A stretch of 46,763 bases of DNA from Eubacterium sp. (lineage in GTDB: Bacteria > Bacillota > Clostridia > Lachnospirales > Lachnospiraceae), in the NCBI GenBank assembly GCA_017459945.1, contig JAFUBZ010000050.1, positions 1 through 46,763 of the forward strand. Direction: 5' to 3'. Within the stretch, counting starts at the first letter, position 1. The number at the start of each line of letters is the position of its first letter. Of this stretch, positions 7,999-16,177 are shown piece after piece. The notes below the pieces were generated by a model that worked only from the letters and a program-made list of their open reading frames with translations, was not told the origin of the DNA and made no database searches. The position numbers and the translations under genes were made by a program.

Positions 7999-8315
7999 AC
8001 CATCTGCCCCCGTCCTGTCCGATGACGATAGACGTCATAGTCCTTGTTTTCCCGATAGGCTTCTTCCAAAAATGAAGCCGTGATCTCCATGGCTTCCCGC
8101 TTGGACGCGGCCATTCCGATAATATAGAGCATGTCATCCGGATACTCTTTTTGTAAAAGAACGGTACTTGGCAGGATCGAAAGGCGTCCGCCCTCGGCCC
8201 GGTCACAAACGATCAGGTAAACCATCGGATGAACCTGCCTGTGCATGATCTGAAACTTCAGCCTTTTGCTGTTCCTGACCGATGCGCCGATCCTTAATCT
8301 CTTATCCCATTCCAT
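7992..8315 (-). CDS. Conserved-type hypothetical protein, 107 aa
   Basis: A 107-residue soluble protein that I do not recognise. It is probably real: GGAG lies 7 nt before the ATG, it starts 3 nt after the NUDIX stop and overlaps the DUF2953 gene by 7 nt, so all four genes form a tight operon. The basic N-terminus (KRLRIGASVRNSKRLKFQIM) is followed by strands PMVYLIVCD and LLQ.EYPDDMLYIIGMAASKREA and a helix EAMEITASFLEEAY, giving an alternating alpha/beta pattern. No catalytic motif or membrane segment is evident. Confidence 0.75.
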   Translation of the reverse strand: MEWDKRLRIGASVRNSKRLKFQIMHRQVHPMVYLIVCDRAEGGRLSILPSTVLLQKEYPDDMLYIIGMAASKREAMEITASFLEEAYRENKDYDVYRHRTGRGQMVC

Positions 8316-8318
8316 AAA

Positions 8319-8774
8319 TCACTCCGTCCGGATCGCGTCTACCCATTCGTGCTTTCTGCGCATCTCCTGATAGGTACGATAAGCATCCTCCAAAATACGC
8401 TTTTCATTGGAAAATTTTAACAGGTGGATCGCTTCATGGTATTTATAATACCCGGAATCCGTAAAATACTCTTCCCTCTGCGGTTTACTGTAATAACTAT
8501 CGGTCGACATCAGGTACCAGTGTACCTCTTTTGTTACCATATCGTCCGGAACGGAAAAAGAATACTGACTCTTTCCAATATAGGAAACGACAGATGCAGT
8601 GACACCTGCTTCCTCTTTGACTTCCCGCAGCGCGGTCTCGATATGATTCTCTCCTTCTTCAACTGTTCCCTTCGGCAATACCCAGCCTTCGTAACGACGC
8701 TTATACTGCTTGAACAACAGAAGGATCTTACCGCGATAGATTACCACACCGCCGCAGCTTGTTGCTATGATCAT
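8319..8774 (-). CDS. NUDIX hydrolase
   Basis: A 151-residue NUDIX pyrophosphohydrolase. The NUDIX box is complete around residues 36-58 (G-T-V-E-E-G...REVKEEAGV), which supplies the metal-binding Glu residues for cleaving nucleoside diphosphates linked to another group. The preceding WVLPKGTV is typical of the Ap4A/diadenosine or diphosphoinositol-like subgroups, but the substrate cannot be assigned from sequence alone. First gene of the unit that ends with gerW; its promoter is at 8847-8875. Confidence 0.9.
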   Translation of the reverse strand: MIIATSCGGVVIYRGKILLLFKQYKRRYEGWVLPKGTVEEGENHIETALREVKEEAGVTASVVSYIGKSQYSFSVPDDMVTKEVHWYLMSTDSYYSKPQREEYFTDSGYYKYHEAIHLLKFSNEKRILEDAYRTYQEMRRKHEWVDAIRTE

Positions 8775-8846
8775 GTTCTGTCCTCCGAAATGTGCAGCTT
8801 GATGCTGTGTCCGGCAGACCTTTCCGTTCTGCCATACTTAACTAAC

Positions 8847-8875
8847 AGTATACGCCAATCAATAGCAACTTTCAA
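8847..8875 (-). promoter_or_regulatory. Promoter of the NUDIX-gerW operon
   Basis: On the minus strand, -35 TTGAAA (8870-8875) and -10 TATACT (8847-8852) are 17 nt apart. This is a vegetative (sigma-A type) promoter, although the operon ends with a sporulation gene. Confidence 0.75.
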
Positions 8876-8916
8876 CTATGCATCATGTATGATTCCGCCA
8901 TTTTTCGGCAGATCTT

Positions 8917-10380
8917 TTATTCATCAAAATATGCGTCAAACACTTCTCCGGCCACAGGAACCGCTGAGGATGAGCCACTTCCGCCGTCTTCTACGATGAC
9001 AGCGATCGCGATCTCTTTTTCTCCGTCCTGTGCATAACCGACAAACCATCCGTGGCTGTCTTTGTCTTCATTATATTCTGCCGACCCGGTCTTGCCTGCA
9101 ACGTCATACCCTCTTCCGGAAAGCGCGCTTCCGGTACCGTAATCTGTCACAGCCTCCATCAGAGAACGGATCCGCTGTGTATCTTCTTTGCTCAAAAGCT
9201 TACCGTATTCCTGCTTATCAAACCGTCTGACGACCGTACCGGCTTCATTTTCAATATGATCCGCGATATAGGGCTTGCAAAGCACGCCGTCGTTGCAGAT
9301 CGCCGATGCGATCATCGCCATGTGGATCGGCGAAACCAGTGTGTCACCCTGGCCGATCGATGTCGTCATGATCTTTCCTTCGCCTTCCGAATCTGAAAGG
9401 GCAAACTGGCTTTTGGCGGTCTTAAGACCTGTCGGCAACGCCTGGTTAAACAGCATGGAGTTACAAAAGCTGTTCAGCTATCCGATGTTTAGACTAAGGC
9501 CGATCGTGGAAAAAGCGGTATTGCAGGAATGCGCAAAGCTCTCCTCAAGATCCTCTTCTCCGTGCACCGCGCCTTTATAGCAGTGAATGGTATAGTCATC
9601 CCGCGTGACCTCGCCTTCACAATCATAACTGAAAGAATTATAATTGCTGTTTTCCCGCATATATTCCAGTGCCGTGATGATCTTAAAGGTCGATCCTGGC
9701 GGATACAGTCCCTGCGTCGCACGGTTTAACAGCACGCTGCTGTCTTCATCGTTTACAATGTCATCCCAGTCGTAGGCAACCGTATTCGGGTCAAAATCAG
9801 GCTTGGATACCATTGCAAGGATCTTGCCGGTATCCGGCTCGATCGCGATCACTGCGCCGTCATCTCCACCAAGTGCGTCATACGCTGTTTCCTGCAGATT
9901 AGAGTCGAGTGTCGTCACGACCGAATCGCCCTGGTCCTTCTCGCCCGCAAGATTGTGATAGATCCGTTTTAAAACAAATGCATGTGACCGCAGCAGATAG
10001 AAGTTATACTGTGATTCCACGCCGGCCTTGCCGTTTGTCGTAAAACCGACCGCATGCGCATACAGATCATCGTAGGGGTATTCCCGTGTATCGGAATCGC
10101 CGTCATCATCACTTGTCGCCAGCACCTTGCCGTCAGCAGATAAGATGTCGCCCCGGATGACGTTTTTCGCATACAGTTCCTGCCGTTTATTGTAAGAGCT
10201 GTTGATCACGGAATCACTTTTTGCCACAAGAAACCATACCATGTAGACCGCAAGCAGCAAAAACAGGATGGTAAACACAATGGCGATAAAGTTCAGCTGA
10301 CCCTTACCACTTCTCTTCGTATTCTGTTTGGGAGCGCTTGTTTTTGCGCCTGGTTTTCTGTACTCGGTCTTTTTCCTCAT
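8917..10380 (-). pseudogene. Class B penicillin-binding protein (transpeptidase) interrupted by an in-frame amber codon
   Basis: The reading frame has 487 sense codons plus a TAG at codon 301 (9478-9480). It encodes a monofunctional D,D-transpeptidase of the PbpA/FtsI group that cross-links peptidoglycan with a SEDS partner. Residues about 30-53 form a membrane anchor; the active-site Ser is in STFK (230-233), SxN is SCN (285-287) and KTG is at 430-432. The amber codon falls between SxN and KTG, so the 300-residue product would lack the KTG strand and be inactive. No frameshift or other stop occurs on either side, so the change is recent, a sequence error, or read through. TAG ends other genes here (fakA, Asp23), so recoding is not general. 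The start overlaps the RodA gene by 77 nt. Confidence 0.85.
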
Positions 10381-11944
10381 CCCAAAATCCTTCTATTTCT
10401 TCCTGCGTAACCTGCGGCCGCCGCGTTTTCTTTGGCTGTTCTGTCCCTCGTCCGGCTGCTTTCTTTGGCTGTTCTGCCCCTCGTCCGGCCGGTTTTGCCG
10501 TCTGCTTTGTCGTGCGTGCGCGCTCTGTGCTCTGCGGTTGGTTCATATGCCGCCGCAGCACTTCTTCCGCACCGCCCTCGTTGCGTCTTACAGGAATCAC
10601 CTCATCCTGTTCAAGGTCGAAGTTCTCGACATGAATCTCATTTTCATTATGCCGCAGGATGTAGATTCCCTGAATGATCGCAAATATGACGACCGTGCAA
10701 AAGATCGATGTACCGCCGTAGCTGATAAACGGTAATGTCACACCGGTCGACGGGATAAACTTGATGACGCCGCCGATGTTCAAAAAGACCTGCGTGCCAT
10801 ACGCAACACCGAATCCAAGCGCGATCATCTGATAGAACACATCGTGGATCTGTCTGGCTACCCGTGTCAACATGATAAAACAGGACAGGCAGACCAGTAT
10901 GATACAGATCGCAAAGATTCCGCCAAATTCTTCCGCGATCGCCGCAAAAATAAAGTCCGATGTTTCCACAGGGATGGTCTCAGGCATACCCTGATACAGG
11001 CCCAGTCCGAACCAGCCGCCGGTGCCGATCGCAAACATCGCCTGCGCCACCTGATAGCCGCCGCCCTCAATATTGGCAAACGGATCCTTCCAGGCAGAGA
11101 TCCTGGTTTTGACATGGTTAAATACCTTCGAGGCGCCCAGTGCCGCGACTGCCCCGACGCCGAAGCCGCCGATCAGATAAAGCGGTGCGCGTGTCGCCAC
11201 GAAAAGCATGCAGATATAAGTCACAAAGAAGATCAACGCCGCGCCAAGGTCTGAGGAAAGTACCAGGATGATCACGTGCAGCGCCGCCGCGATCGTCGTG
11301 ATCACGATATCCTTAAATGCCGTACTCCGGTATAACCTGCAGGCGACAAAGAATACAAAGATGATCTTGATCAGCTCCGATGGCTGCAGCGTAATGCCCG
11401 CAACCGTAAATGTGATCTTTGCGCCATAGGTCACACTGCCCAGAACAAGCACTGCGCCAAGCACAAGAATGCCGATCACGCCGTAAAGCCATGTCAGCTT
11501 TCTGATAAAATGCGCATGTACCACGATCCGCGGCACAAATGCCGTGATCGCAACTGCGAGGATCGCCACCTCAAACTGATGCAGGGCCGCGTCAAGATCC
11601 AGCCTTGCCAGCTCTGAAAAACCGATCAGCATCAGCATGCACATATGATGGACGATCAGCCGGTCCGCGTTTTTATAGATGATCCGGTAGATCAGAAAGA
11701 TCACAAGCGTCAGGCCAACCTCGCCCAGATACAGTGCCCAGATGCTCCACTTCTGTTCTACCGCAAAAATGACAAGGTGACACAAAAAATGCAGCACGTA
11801 CATGCAGACAGACTGTCTGATATAGATCCGGTTTTCTCTGTCCGGATTGCTTTTTCGAAACAGTACTGTAAAGCTCGATAGCGTATAGACCGCGAACAAT
11901 ATGATCACAAGATATTTTGTTAATTCTGTCAGAACATGAACCAT
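10304..11944 (-). CDS. RodA/FtsW/SpoVE family SEDS glycosyltransferase
   Basis: A 546-residue integral membrane protein of the SEDS family, which polymerises lipid II into glycan strands. At least ten hydrophobic segments are visible, with the family signatures LQPSELIKI and FLNIGGVIKFIPSTGVTLPF-type motif (about 400-420, ending PFISYGGTS). The region after residue about 440 is a long hydrophilic Lys/Gln/Arg-rich tail containing two 11-residue repeats (GRG.EQPKK). The last 77 nt overlap the start of the downstream PBP gene in another frame. The pair forms a SEDS-PBP module; which of elongation, division or sporulation it serves cannot be told from sequence. Confidence 0.9.
   Translation of the reverse strand: MVHVLTELTKYLVIILFAVYTLSSFTVLFRKSNPDRENRIYIRQSVCMYVLHFLCHLVIFAVEQKWSIWALYLGEVGLTLVIFLIYRIIYKNADRLIVHHMCMLMLIGFSELARLDLDAALHQFEVAILAVAITAFVPRIVVHAHFIRKLTWLYGVIGILVLGAVLVLGSVTYGAKITFTVAGITLQPSELIKIIFVFFVACRLYRSTAFKDIVITTIAAALHVIILVLSSDLGAALIFFVTYICMLFVATRAPLYLIGGFGVGAVAALGASKVFNHVKTRISAWKDPFANIEGGGYQVAQAMFAIGTGGWFGLGLYQGMPETIPVETSDFIFAAIAEEFGGIFAICIILVCLSCFIMLTRVARQIHDVFYQMIALGFGVAYGTQVFLNIGGVIKFIPSTGVTLPFISYGGTSIFCTVVIFAIIQGIYILRHNENEIHVENFDLEQDEVIPVRRNEGGAEEVLRRHMNQPQSTERARTTKQTAKPAGRGAEQPKKAAGRGTEQPKKTRRPQVTQEEIEGFWDEEKDRVQKTRRKNKRSQTEYEEKW
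10427..10492 (-). repeat. Two tandem 33-bp repeats in the RodA/FtsW tail
   Basis: Copies 10427-10459 and 10460-10492 are nearly identical and encode the 11-residue units GRGAEQPKKAA / GRGTEQPKKTR in the cytoplasmic C-terminal tail. Likely produced by in-frame slippage; copy number may vary between strains. Confidence 0.8.
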
Positions 11945-11947
11945 ATC

Positions 11948-14125
11948 TTATTCGACTCCCCGGTTGAAATGACCGCGTGTATACCGGTCATCAAAGTTCC
12001 CTGTACCGCTTTCAAGATCCGACAGGATCTGCCTGATCTCCCTGTTGCTTTCTATCGTAAAGCTCACCCTGACAGATGCCGGTCCGATCCGTTTTAACTC
12101 GTCTTTTTTGTCCGTCAGATACAGCGGTTTATTATTATAGATTATGTTATAGCAGTCTTCGCATCTTGCGTCAACGAAAAATAAGTTCCCGAAGCGATCC
12201 TTAAGAAAGACTTCAGATTCTTTGCTGTCTCCTTTGCAACCCGTGTAATTCCGGTAAACACACTGCGCCGAGATCATCAGCGGGATCCTGCCGTAAACAG
12301 ACAGCATCGCGCCCTGCTTTTTCTGATGGTTTAACTCTTTCTTATTCAGCTCATACGACATTGTGTACTTACAGATCCCATGCTGTTCGAATGCTGCTGC
12401 CGTCTCTTTGGAAAAGACATAGACACCTGCATCAAGCCGGATCTGATCCCTGTCTATCCCAAGGCCTGCTATAAAGCCAAGGCTGTCATAGCTTCTGACC
12501 AGATATTCGTCAAACGCAACTGCACGGATCAGTGCTTCGATCCGCTCTGTCCCCTCCTCGCGCAGACAATACGGCAGACAAAGCCCTGCCCTGCTTCCGC
12601 TCTCGCGGATCTCCTCTGCCAGCCCGGCAAGCAGCACCTTCTCATATATCCCCAGATCAAGCAGCACCAGATCCGGCCGGCTTTCCGAAAGAACCGCCTT
12701 CAGCTGATCCGCTTTTGTGATCTGCACGACAAGCTGTGGCCTGGCATCCGAAGCGCGTGTCAACGCTTCCGGCTTTACCGCTTCACCGCGGAAAGGTGCC
12801 AGGCACCTTCCCGCTTTAAAGTGCGAAGGCGCCTGACCCCTCCGCGTGCCGGAAAGCAATTCCTCTTTAAGCGCAGCCAACGCGTCCCTGCGGATGCGGT
12901 TGACGGCACTGACAGGCAAAAAGCAGTTGCCTTCGATCGTGACGGAAATGTCCCCTGCACGGAAGCCGGAATCGCCTGTCTTTGCAAGGCGCTGTGCCAG
13001 ATCGTCTTTGGTCAGGGGCTGCTTCGCGGCCTCCTGGACGATATCTCCGGTCACGGTAACGGTCTTCCCGGAAGCGCTTGCCATAAGCCGGAGCGGCTCG
13101 CCCGGCGCAAGAAACGCCTCCATATCCGCTGTCGGAGAAGTGTCCGATGCAGTCTGCGCCACACCTGCTCCCTTTTGCCCGGTATGGGAAGAATCCCTGT
13201 CAGAGAGCATCTGTCTGCCCCAGGGTTTCTGATAATATCCTTTTGTAAAACCACTGCGGTTTCCGAGATCCAGCAGAAGCTGCCGGTCTGTATCATCCAC
13301 ATGATAGTCCTCCGGCGCCTGCGCATACCGGTCAAGATAACGGCGGTAAACGGCTGTCACGCCCTGCGCATACTCGATCTGCTTCATCCGTCCCTCGATC
13401 TTAAAAGAATAAGCGCCCGCCTCTAAAAGTGCCGGGATCAGATCGATCGCACAAAGATCCTTGGGGCTCAACGGGTAGTCTGCACCCATTTTGATCCTGT
13501 TTCCTCGCGCGTCCTCCAGCCCGTAAGGCAGACGGCACGGCTGTGCACATCTTCCGCGGTTCCCGCTCCTGCCGCCAAACATACTGCTCATCAGACACTG
13601 CCCGGAATAACAGTAGCAAAGCGCACCATGAATAAAGCACTCGATCTCCATTCCGGTCGCATCATATATCGCCCGGATCTCTTCTAATGTCAGCTCTCTG
13701 GCCGTCACGATCCGCTCCGCGCCACATTCTTTTAAAAATGCCGCGCCATACTGCGTCGTCACAGACATCTGGGTGCTTGCGTGCAGGGAAAGCCCCGGAA
13801 AATTCCTGTGCAAAAAAGAAAGAACGCCGAAATCCTGCACAATAACTGCATCCAGCCCATGTTCATACACTGGCCTGATATAGGAAAACAGCGTTTCTTC
13901 CAATTCCCGGTTTTTCAATAACGTATTGACCGTCAGATGCACCTTTTTTCCACGCAAATGTGCATAATCAATGATCTCTGCCAGCTCATCCTGCGACAGA
14001 TTGGCTGCATAGGCACGGGCGCCAAACGCTTCTCCTGCCAGATAAACAGCGTCTGCCCCCGCATCCAGTACTGCCTTTGCGATCTTAAGAGAACCGGCCG
14101 GTGCCAAAAGCTCTGCCTTAAGCAT
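11948..14125 (-). CDS. Peptidase U32 family protein with DUF3656 (RlhA/YrrO-like), with an inserted palindromic-element peptide
   Basis: A 725-residue U32 protein. The N-terminal U32 domain (about 1-320) shows LLAPAGSLK.AKAVLDAGADAVY (quoted in part), the SLHASTQMSV strand and the Cys-rich motif GRSGNRGRCAQPCRLPY near residue 185, which together with later Cys residues (CVYRNYTGC, DARCEDCYN) suggests an iron-sulfur site. The closest characterised relative is RlhA, which hydroxylates C2501 of 23S rRNA; that role is inferred. Residues about 429-455, in the linker after EELLSGT, come from the palindromic repeat at 12761-12840. GGAGGGAG precedes the ATG, and the start overlaps zapA by 8 nt. Confidence 0.9.
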   Translation of the reverse strand: MLKAELLAPAGSLKIAKAVLDAGADAVYLAGEAFGARAYAANLSQDELAEIIDYAHLRGKKVHLTVNTLLKNRELEETLFSYIRPVYEHGLDAVIVQDFGVLSFLHRNFPGLSLHASTQMSVTTQYGAAFLKECGAERIVTARELTLEEIRAIYDATGMEIECFIHGALCYCYSGQCLMSSMFGGRSGNRGRCAQPCRLPYGLEDARGNRIKMGADYPLSPKDLCAIDLIPALLEAGAYSFKIEGRMKQIEYAQGVTAVYRRYLDRYAQAPEDYHVDDTDRQLLLDLGNRSGFTKGYYQKPWGRQMLSDRDSSHTGQKGAGVAQTASDTSPTADMEAFLAPGEPLRLMASASGKTVTVTGDIVQEAAKQPLTKDDLAQRLAKTGDSGFRAGDISVTIEGNCFLPVSAVNRIRRDALAALKEELLSGTRRGQAPSHFKAGRCLAPFRGEAVKPEALTRASDARPQLVVQITKADQLKAVLSESRPDLVLLDLGIYEKVLLAGLAEEIRESGSRAGLCLPYCLREEGTERIEALIRAVAFDEYLVRSYDSLGFIAGLGIDRDQIRLDAGVYVFSKETAAAFEQHGICKYTMSYELNKKELNHQKKQGAMLSVYGRIPLMISAQCVYRNYTGCKGDSKESEVFLKDRFGNLFFVDARCEDCYNIIYNNKPLYLTDKKDELKRIGPASVRVSFTIESNREIRQILSDLESGTGNFDDRYTRGHFNRGVE
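12761..12840 (-). repeat. Palindromic element inserted in frame within the U32 gene
   Basis: Ungapped match to the recG copy (3907-3986) over 80 nt with 13 mismatches by hand count. On the minus strand it starts GGGGTCAGGCGCCTTCGCAC. It is in the same reading frame as in recG and encodes RGQAPSHFKAGRCLAP and GEAVKPEAL, closely parallel to the recG peptide. The insertion falls in an interdomain linker. Confidence 0.85.
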
Positions 14126-14462
14126 TTTCTCCCTCCGGTTTCTTCTTCAGCTCTTCATTCTGAACGGTCAGCGCAGCGATCTGCTGTCTTGAAAGTGTCA
14201 GCTCCTCATCCTTCTTTTTGACATCATCTTCAAGCTGCGCGATCTGCTCTTTCGCCTTCATCAGCTCGTCTGCAATATTGATCTGCAGATAAATGGAATA
14301 CAGTTCACTGGTAATCCGTTTTCCCTTTGTCTGCTCTTTTAATTCCTGATCTTTTTTGTTTAAGTAGGAAGCGATGCTCTGCAGATACTCCTCTTTTTCA
14401 TAACCTGCCATCGTCAGGATCTTTCCCTGGATCACAACCTGTGTGTTGGATTTTTCAAACAT
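14118..14462 (-). CDS. zapA: ZapA, cell division protein (FtsZ-ring associated)
   Basis: A 114-residue ZapA. It promotes bundling of FtsZ filaments at the division site. The N-terminal beta-alpha domain reads VVIQGKILTMAGYEKEEYLQ, followed by a long coiled coil (about residues 60-108, E/K/L/Q rich) used for oligomerisation. A longer frame begins at 14480, but AGGAGG lies inside it, 5 nt before the ATG at 14462 (and only 2 nt before the ATG at 14465), so I take 14462. The 3' end overlaps the U32 gene by 8 nt. Confidence 0.88.
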   Translation of the reverse strand: MFEKSNTQVVIQGKILTMAGYEKEEYLQSIASYLNKKDQELKEQTKGKRITSELYSIYLQINIADELMKAKEQIAQLEDDVKKKDEELTLSRQQIAALTVQNEELKKKPEGENA

Positions 14463-14549
14463 CATATCCTCCTTTTTCATATGCTTAGCACATTATAAAA
14501 ACTGTCGGTCTTTTCGGGTTCGTTTCAATCGTCATCAAGGTCTGTGCAC

Positions 14550-15554
14550 TTACTCTGCATCCGGATACGGGATTCCGAAATGGCGATAGGCAAATTCTGT
14601 CGCCATTCTGCCGCGCGGTGTGCGGTTGATGAGTCCGTTCATCACAAGATACGGCTCGTAAACATCCTCGATCGTCCCTGCATCCTCTCCGATCGCCGCA
14701 GCAAGGGTATCAAGTCCGATCGGCCCTCCGGAAAACTTCTCCATGATCGTCCGAAGGATCATCCGGTCATTTTTATCGAGTCCCAGTTTGTCGACCTCTA
14801 AAAGATCGAGCGCCAGTGAAGCGATCTCTTTTGTGATCACGCCGTCATACTTGATCTGTGCAAAATCGCGGACCCGCTTTAACAGGCGGTTAGCCAGACG
14901 CGGTGTCCCGCGTGATCTTGACGCCATCTCATGTGCGCCCTCCGGCTCGATCTCGACACCGAGCACATTTGCCGACTGATGGATGATGGTCTCAAGCTCC
15001 GGAACCGTATAATACTCCATATGGGAAATGATCCCGAACCGGTCCCGCAAGGGAGCCGTCAAAAGGCCTGCTCTCGTTGTCGCCCCTACCAGTGTAAAAC
15101 GCGGCAGGTCAAGCCGGATCGATCGTGCTGTCGTCCCTTTTCCGATCATGATGTCGATCGCATAGTCTTCCATCGCCGGATACAGCACCTCTTCGACCTG
15201 TCTGTTTAGCCGGTGAATCTCATCCACGAACAGAATGTCATTTTCCTGCAGATTACTTAAAATTGATGCCATTTCACCGGGTTTGCCGATGGCCGGTCCC
15301 GATGTGACCTTCATATTGACCTGCATCTCATTTGCGATGATCCCCGCAAGGGTCGTTTTCCCGAGCCCCGGCGGTCCGTAAAGAAGGACATGATCGAGCG
15401 GTTCCTTTCGCTGCTTTGCCGCTTCAATATAGATCTTCAGCATCCCTTTGATCTTTTCCTGTCCGATGTAATCCTGAAATGTCGTCGGCCGCAGTCCCTG
15501 TTCGATGCGGATGTCTTCCTCCTGCACTTGTGTTTCAATGATCCGTCTTGCCAT
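14550..15554 (-). CDS. ruvB: RuvB, Holliday junction branch migration ATPase
   Basis: A 334-residue AAA+ motor that, with RuvA, drives branch migration of Holliday junctions. Walker [11 protein letters not shown] (about 60-69), Walker [11 protein letters not shown], sensor/arginine-finger region [18 protein letters not shown] and the C-terminal winged-helix with TPRGRMAT are all present. Usual length. It follows ruvA by 15 nt with an AAAGGA ribosome binding site, forming the canonical ruvAB pair. Confidence 0.98.
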   Translation of the reverse strand: MARRIIETQVQEEDIRIEQGLRPTTFQDYIGQEKIKGMLKIYIEAAKQRKEPLDHVLLYGPPGLGKTTLAGIIANEMQVNMKVTSGPAIGKPGEMASILSNLQENDILFVDEIHRLNRQVEEVLYPAMEDYAIDIMIGKGTTARSIRLDLPRFTLVGATTRAGLLTAPLRDRFGIISHMEYYTVPELETIIHQSANVLGVEIEPEGAHEMASRSRGTPRLANRLLKRVRDFAQIKYDGVITKEIASLALDLLEVDKLGLDKNDRMILRTIMEKFSGGPIGLDTLAAAIGEDAGTIEDVYEPYLVMNGLINRTPRGRMATEFAYRHFGIPYPDAE

Positions 15555-15569
15555 TTTGATCCTTTTCTT

Positions 15570-16175
15570 TTACAAAAATGCCAGCTCTTTGAGCGCCTGC
15601 TTTAATATCGTCTCCACGTCGTCTTCTTCGCCGATCGTAAGCTTCGAAACGACCGCATACGCATCCGATTTGGAATACCCTAGGGCTTCGAGTGCCTGGA
15701 TTGCTTCGTCTCTGGCTGTGGTAGCCGTCTCGCTCATGCGAAGATCGCCGCCTGCAACCAGTTCCTCTTCCGAAATATCAATCTTGTCTTTCAGTTCAAT
15801 GATCAGCCGCTGCGCTGTCTTTTTCCCGATGCCGGGCGCCTTTGCGATCCGTTTGTCATCCTCTGAAAGCACCGCAAACCGCAGGTCATCCGGCGAAAAC
15901 ACCGACAGGATCGCGAGTCCACCTTTTGGCCCGATTCCGCTCACGCCGATGAGGAGCCTGAACAGCTCAAGCTCGTCTTTTGACGCAAATCCAAACAAAA
16001 GCATCGCATCTTCCCGCACGTGCAGATAGGTAAAGATCTTGACCTCTTCCCCACGCGGTGGCAGCTCCTGGATGCAGCGTCCCGGCATAAAGAGCCGGTA
16101 GCCGATCCCGTTGTTTTCTATGATCACATGATCCTCGCGGATCTCTTCGAGTCTTCCTTTGATATATGAATACAT
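15570..16175 (-). CDS. ruvA: RuvA, Holliday junction DNA-binding subunit
   Basis: A 201-residue RuvA. The N-terminal OB-fold begins MYSYIKGRLEEI; two helix-hairpin-helix motifs follow (IGVSGIGPKGGLAIL near residue 74 and KAPGIGKKTAQRLIIELK near residue 108); the C-terminal domain III that contacts RuvB ends the protein. I use the ATG at 16175, just downstream of the miaB stop, because the family starts with M-(Y/F)-x-Y-(I/L)-K-G; the longer frame runs back into miaB. Confidence 0.95.
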   Translation of the reverse strand: MYSYIKGRLEEIREDHVIIENNGIGYRLFMPGRCIQELPPRGEEVKIFTYLHVREDAMLLFGFASKDELELFRLLIGVSGIGPKGGLAILSVFSPDDLRFAVLSEDDKRIAKAPGIGKKTAQRLIIELKDKIDISEEELVAGGDLRMSETATTARDEAIQALEALGYSKSDAYAVVSKLTIGEEDDVETILKQALKELAFL

Positions 16176-16177
16176 CT

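Noticed and set aside
9457..9480. Stop-codon reassignment (TAG read as sense) to explain the split PBP
   Set aside because: fakA and the Asp23 gene end in TAG at the expected places, so TAG is a normal stop here; a point mutation or error is simpler.
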